The notes under the pieces were generated by a model. That model did no database searches, was not told where the DNA came from, and worked only from the letters and a program-made list of their open reading frames with translations. 64,000 bases of DNA from G963692885 sp964658655 (lineage in GTDB: Bacteria; Acidobacteriota; Terriglobia; Terriglobales; Acidobacteriaceae): assembly GCA_964658655.1 (NCBI GenBank), contig CAZZZL010000021.1, positions 1 to 64,000 of the forward strand, given 5' to 3'. Of the stretch, positions 62,677 to 64,000 are shown piece by piece (the stretch's first letter is position 1; each line of letters starts with the position of its first letter). The position numbers and the translations under genes are program-made.

Positions 62677-62952
62677 GTGAACGGCGAAGACTTTTGGGCT
62701 GCATATGCCCCAGGTGTCAAGTGTACCGGCGCAGTCCAGACGGTGGCGCTGCTCGTGTCTGACAGCTACTACGCGTTCGATGCGGCCATCAACTTTGACT
62801 GTGCGGGAGTGACGCCGGTCCCGATCGAGACGGTTCGGCTGGACGGCTACGACGACAGAACTTTGTTGACGAGTAAATTAACCTTTACGCCCGCCGCTAC
62901 AGCAAAGGATGGCTCTTATTCAGTCACTGTCAGGGGAGTTCGGGCAACCTGA
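62677..62952 (+). pseudogene. Fragment of an Ig-like-domain protein
   Basis: A 91-codon ORF with a GTG start 4 bases after the strong ribosome binding site aaggagg. The end reads AKDGSYSVTVRG, the usual last strand of secreted Ig-like domains, and then runs out of frame. In the neighbouring frame the sequence continues SSGNLSFSLPVPP, as expected for the same domain, so a frameshift is likely near 62932-62940. There is no signal peptide. It looks like a remnant of a larger gene, though a small real protein cannot be excluded. Confidence 0.35.
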
Positions 62953-63076
62953 GCTTCTCACTGCCCGTGCCTCCTTCCTTTCTCGAAATAGCTCCGCCAG
63001 CATTAGGGCGGTTGGAAACCAAGTCCCCACTCACCGCATGCTCCCAGCGCTTTCAGACCTTCGACCCGAATCAAAG

Positions 63077-64000
63077 TCAGTCCATCCGCAACGCACTGAC
63101 AGGATTCACATTCGCAGCTCGTCCTGCCGGGATAGCGCTTGCCAGCAGGGCAACCAGCGCGACCCCGACGATTGCGAAGACATAACTCACTGCATCAAGA
63201 GACTTCATTCCATACAGCGAGCTTTCAAGTCCGTGACCTGCCGCCATTGCGAGCGGCACACCAAGCACTACACCCGCCGCACATAACAGGAGGCTGCTGC
63301 GAAGGACCATCCACACCACCTGTGAACGTTGTGCGCCGAGCGCCATCCGGACGCCGATCTCTGCGCTCCGGCGGCTGACACGGTACGCCAGTGTTCCGTA
63401 CAAGCCGGTCGCAATCAACACCACGGCAAGTATGCCGAAGCAGCCTGCAAGCCTGGCAAATAAAACCTGCTGCGAAATGGATTGCTCGAAAACAGCGCTT
63501 TGTGCCATGGGTTCAAGCAATGGCATGTCGGGATCGATCTGCGCAATGATCTTACGGACAGTCGGCAGCATCGCCATCGGGTCGCCGGGCACGCGCATCT
63601 CGATATTGCTTTGCGTGATCGCGCCGCCCTGGGTCAGCGCGGTCCAAAGCATCGGCATCGCTTCTTCTGTGATCCCTGTGTACTTATGGTCTTTGACGAC
63701 ACCGATGATGAGCGTTGGATCGGTCCCCTTCGTGTCGCTGAGAATGTGGCCCACAGCATTCAACGTGCCCAGATATTTCATCGCAAAAGTCTCATTGACA
63801 ATGACGGTTTTTGGAGTTGTCGCCGAATCAATATCGGTGAAGTCTCTCCCTTGCACGACCTGCACGCCCATGGTGTGAAAGTAGTTTGCGCCGACGATGT
63901 TGCCCCTGAAATTTGCCTGCCCCGGTTCGATACCGTCGGGTTTGTGACCATCTACAAGGAAGCCGCTGTTGTTGTTGGACCAGCCTGAGCCTGGCCGGTT
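63077..64000 (-). CDS. ADOP/MacB-like ABC transporter permease (5' end outside window)
   Basis: The frame stays open to the right edge, giving at least 307 residues of C-terminal permease. It covers part of a MacB-type periplasmic domain (NIVGANYFHTMGVQVVQGRDF, FAMKYLGTLNAVGHILSDT) and the last FtsX domain: three helices including LARLAGCFGILAVVLIATGL, then YRVSRRSAEIGVRMALGAQ and a final helix region YVFAIVGVALVALLAS. The end GRAANVNPVSALRMD is typical of the acidobacterial duplicated orphan permeases, which carry two permease units and lack an adjacent ATPase. The methionine at 63871 is internal, not the start. Confidence 0.9.
   Translation of the reverse strand, partial: NRPGSGWSNNNSGFLVDGHKPDGIEPGQANFRGNIVGANYFHTMGVQVVQGRDFTDIDSATTPKTVIVNETFAMKYLGTLNAVGHILSDTKGTDPTLIIGVVKDHKYTGITEEAMPMLWTALTQGGAITQSNIEMRVPGDPMAMLPTVRKIIAQIDPDMPLLEPMAQSAVFEQSISQQVLFARLAGCFGILAVVLIATGLYGTLAYRVSRRSAEIGVRMALGAQRSQVVWMVLRSSLLLCAAGVVLGVPLAMAAGHGLESSLYGMKSLDAVSYVFAIVGVALVALLASAIPAGRAANVNPVSALRMD

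Noticed and set aside
63077..63871. Complete 264-residue permease starting at 63871
   Set aside because: The frame continues without a stop to the window edge and the upstream residues (NIVGANYFHT) are conserved permease sequence.

Overview
The window looks like chromosomal DNA of an Acidobacteriota species, most likely class Terriglobia (family Acidobacteriaceae-like). This is inferred from gene content: TonB-dependent receptors with an N-terminal carboxypeptidase-regulatory-like domain, a large NHL/Ig/MBG-repeat surface protein with the C-terminal tail often seen in this phylum, an ADOP-type orphan ABC permease running off the right edge, many secreted proteins of unknown function, and a moderately high GC content. 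No phage, plasmid, insertion sequence or CRISPR array is visible.

Layout. 1-5.8 kb: partial tRNA-Gly, a LolD/MacB-type ATPase, a stand-alone response regulator, an OPT peptide transporter and a divergent DMT permease. 6-8 kb: a solitary PD-(D/E)XK nuclease plus DUF2075 helicase protein. 8.2-10.8 kb: ComF, an HNH endonuclease and ManA. 11.2-18.3 kb: a 1665-residue NHL/Ig/MBG protein followed by a beta-barrel/OmpA-like envelope protein. 18.4-23.5 kb: a membrane PAS-GGDEF-EAL protein, adenosylhomocysteinase, and a divergent ArsR-methyltransferase regulator with a 14-bp palindrome between them. 23.4-28.5 kb: a BlaI regulator with a frameshifted BlaR1-like M56 peptidase, glutathione peroxidase, TetR, aldo/keto reductase, a DUF2278 protein and a GlsB-type membrane protein. 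29-34.5 kb: a JmjC/cupin protein, a secreted esterase, metK and a RodZ-like protein. 34.8-37.5 kb: an FtsX-like permease, a secreted protein and a decayed greB. 37.7-44.4 kb: a secreted unknown, two ankyrin-repeat proteins, a TonB-type protein, a cytochrome P450 and a GNAT acetyltransferase. 44.6-48.4 kb: methionine synthase split into two overlapping genes. 48.4-50.8 kb: a ROK kinase, a DUF1080 protein and a PilZ protein. 51-62.4 kb: two TonB-dependent receptors, a TPR protein, a secreted unknown plus a GH172 (DUF2961) enzyme, and a seven-repeat secreted propeller-like protein. The right edge holds an ADOP permease fragment.

How the genes work together. Three enzymes of the S-adenosylmethionine cycle lie within 27 kb (ahcY, metK, split metH). 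The ArsR-methyltransferase protein divergent from ahcY is a good candidate for a SahR-like regulator of that cycle. The 53.4-61.2 kb region looks like a glycan-uptake locus: a receptor/TPR operon and a divergent secreted-protein/GH172 operon, each preceded by a TTAAA-type inverted repeat that could be bound by the same LacI-like regulator.

Two genes are broken: greB carries at least three frame changes, and the M56 peptidase carries one apparent missing base in a homopolymer. All calls come from reading the sequence; no database search was run.
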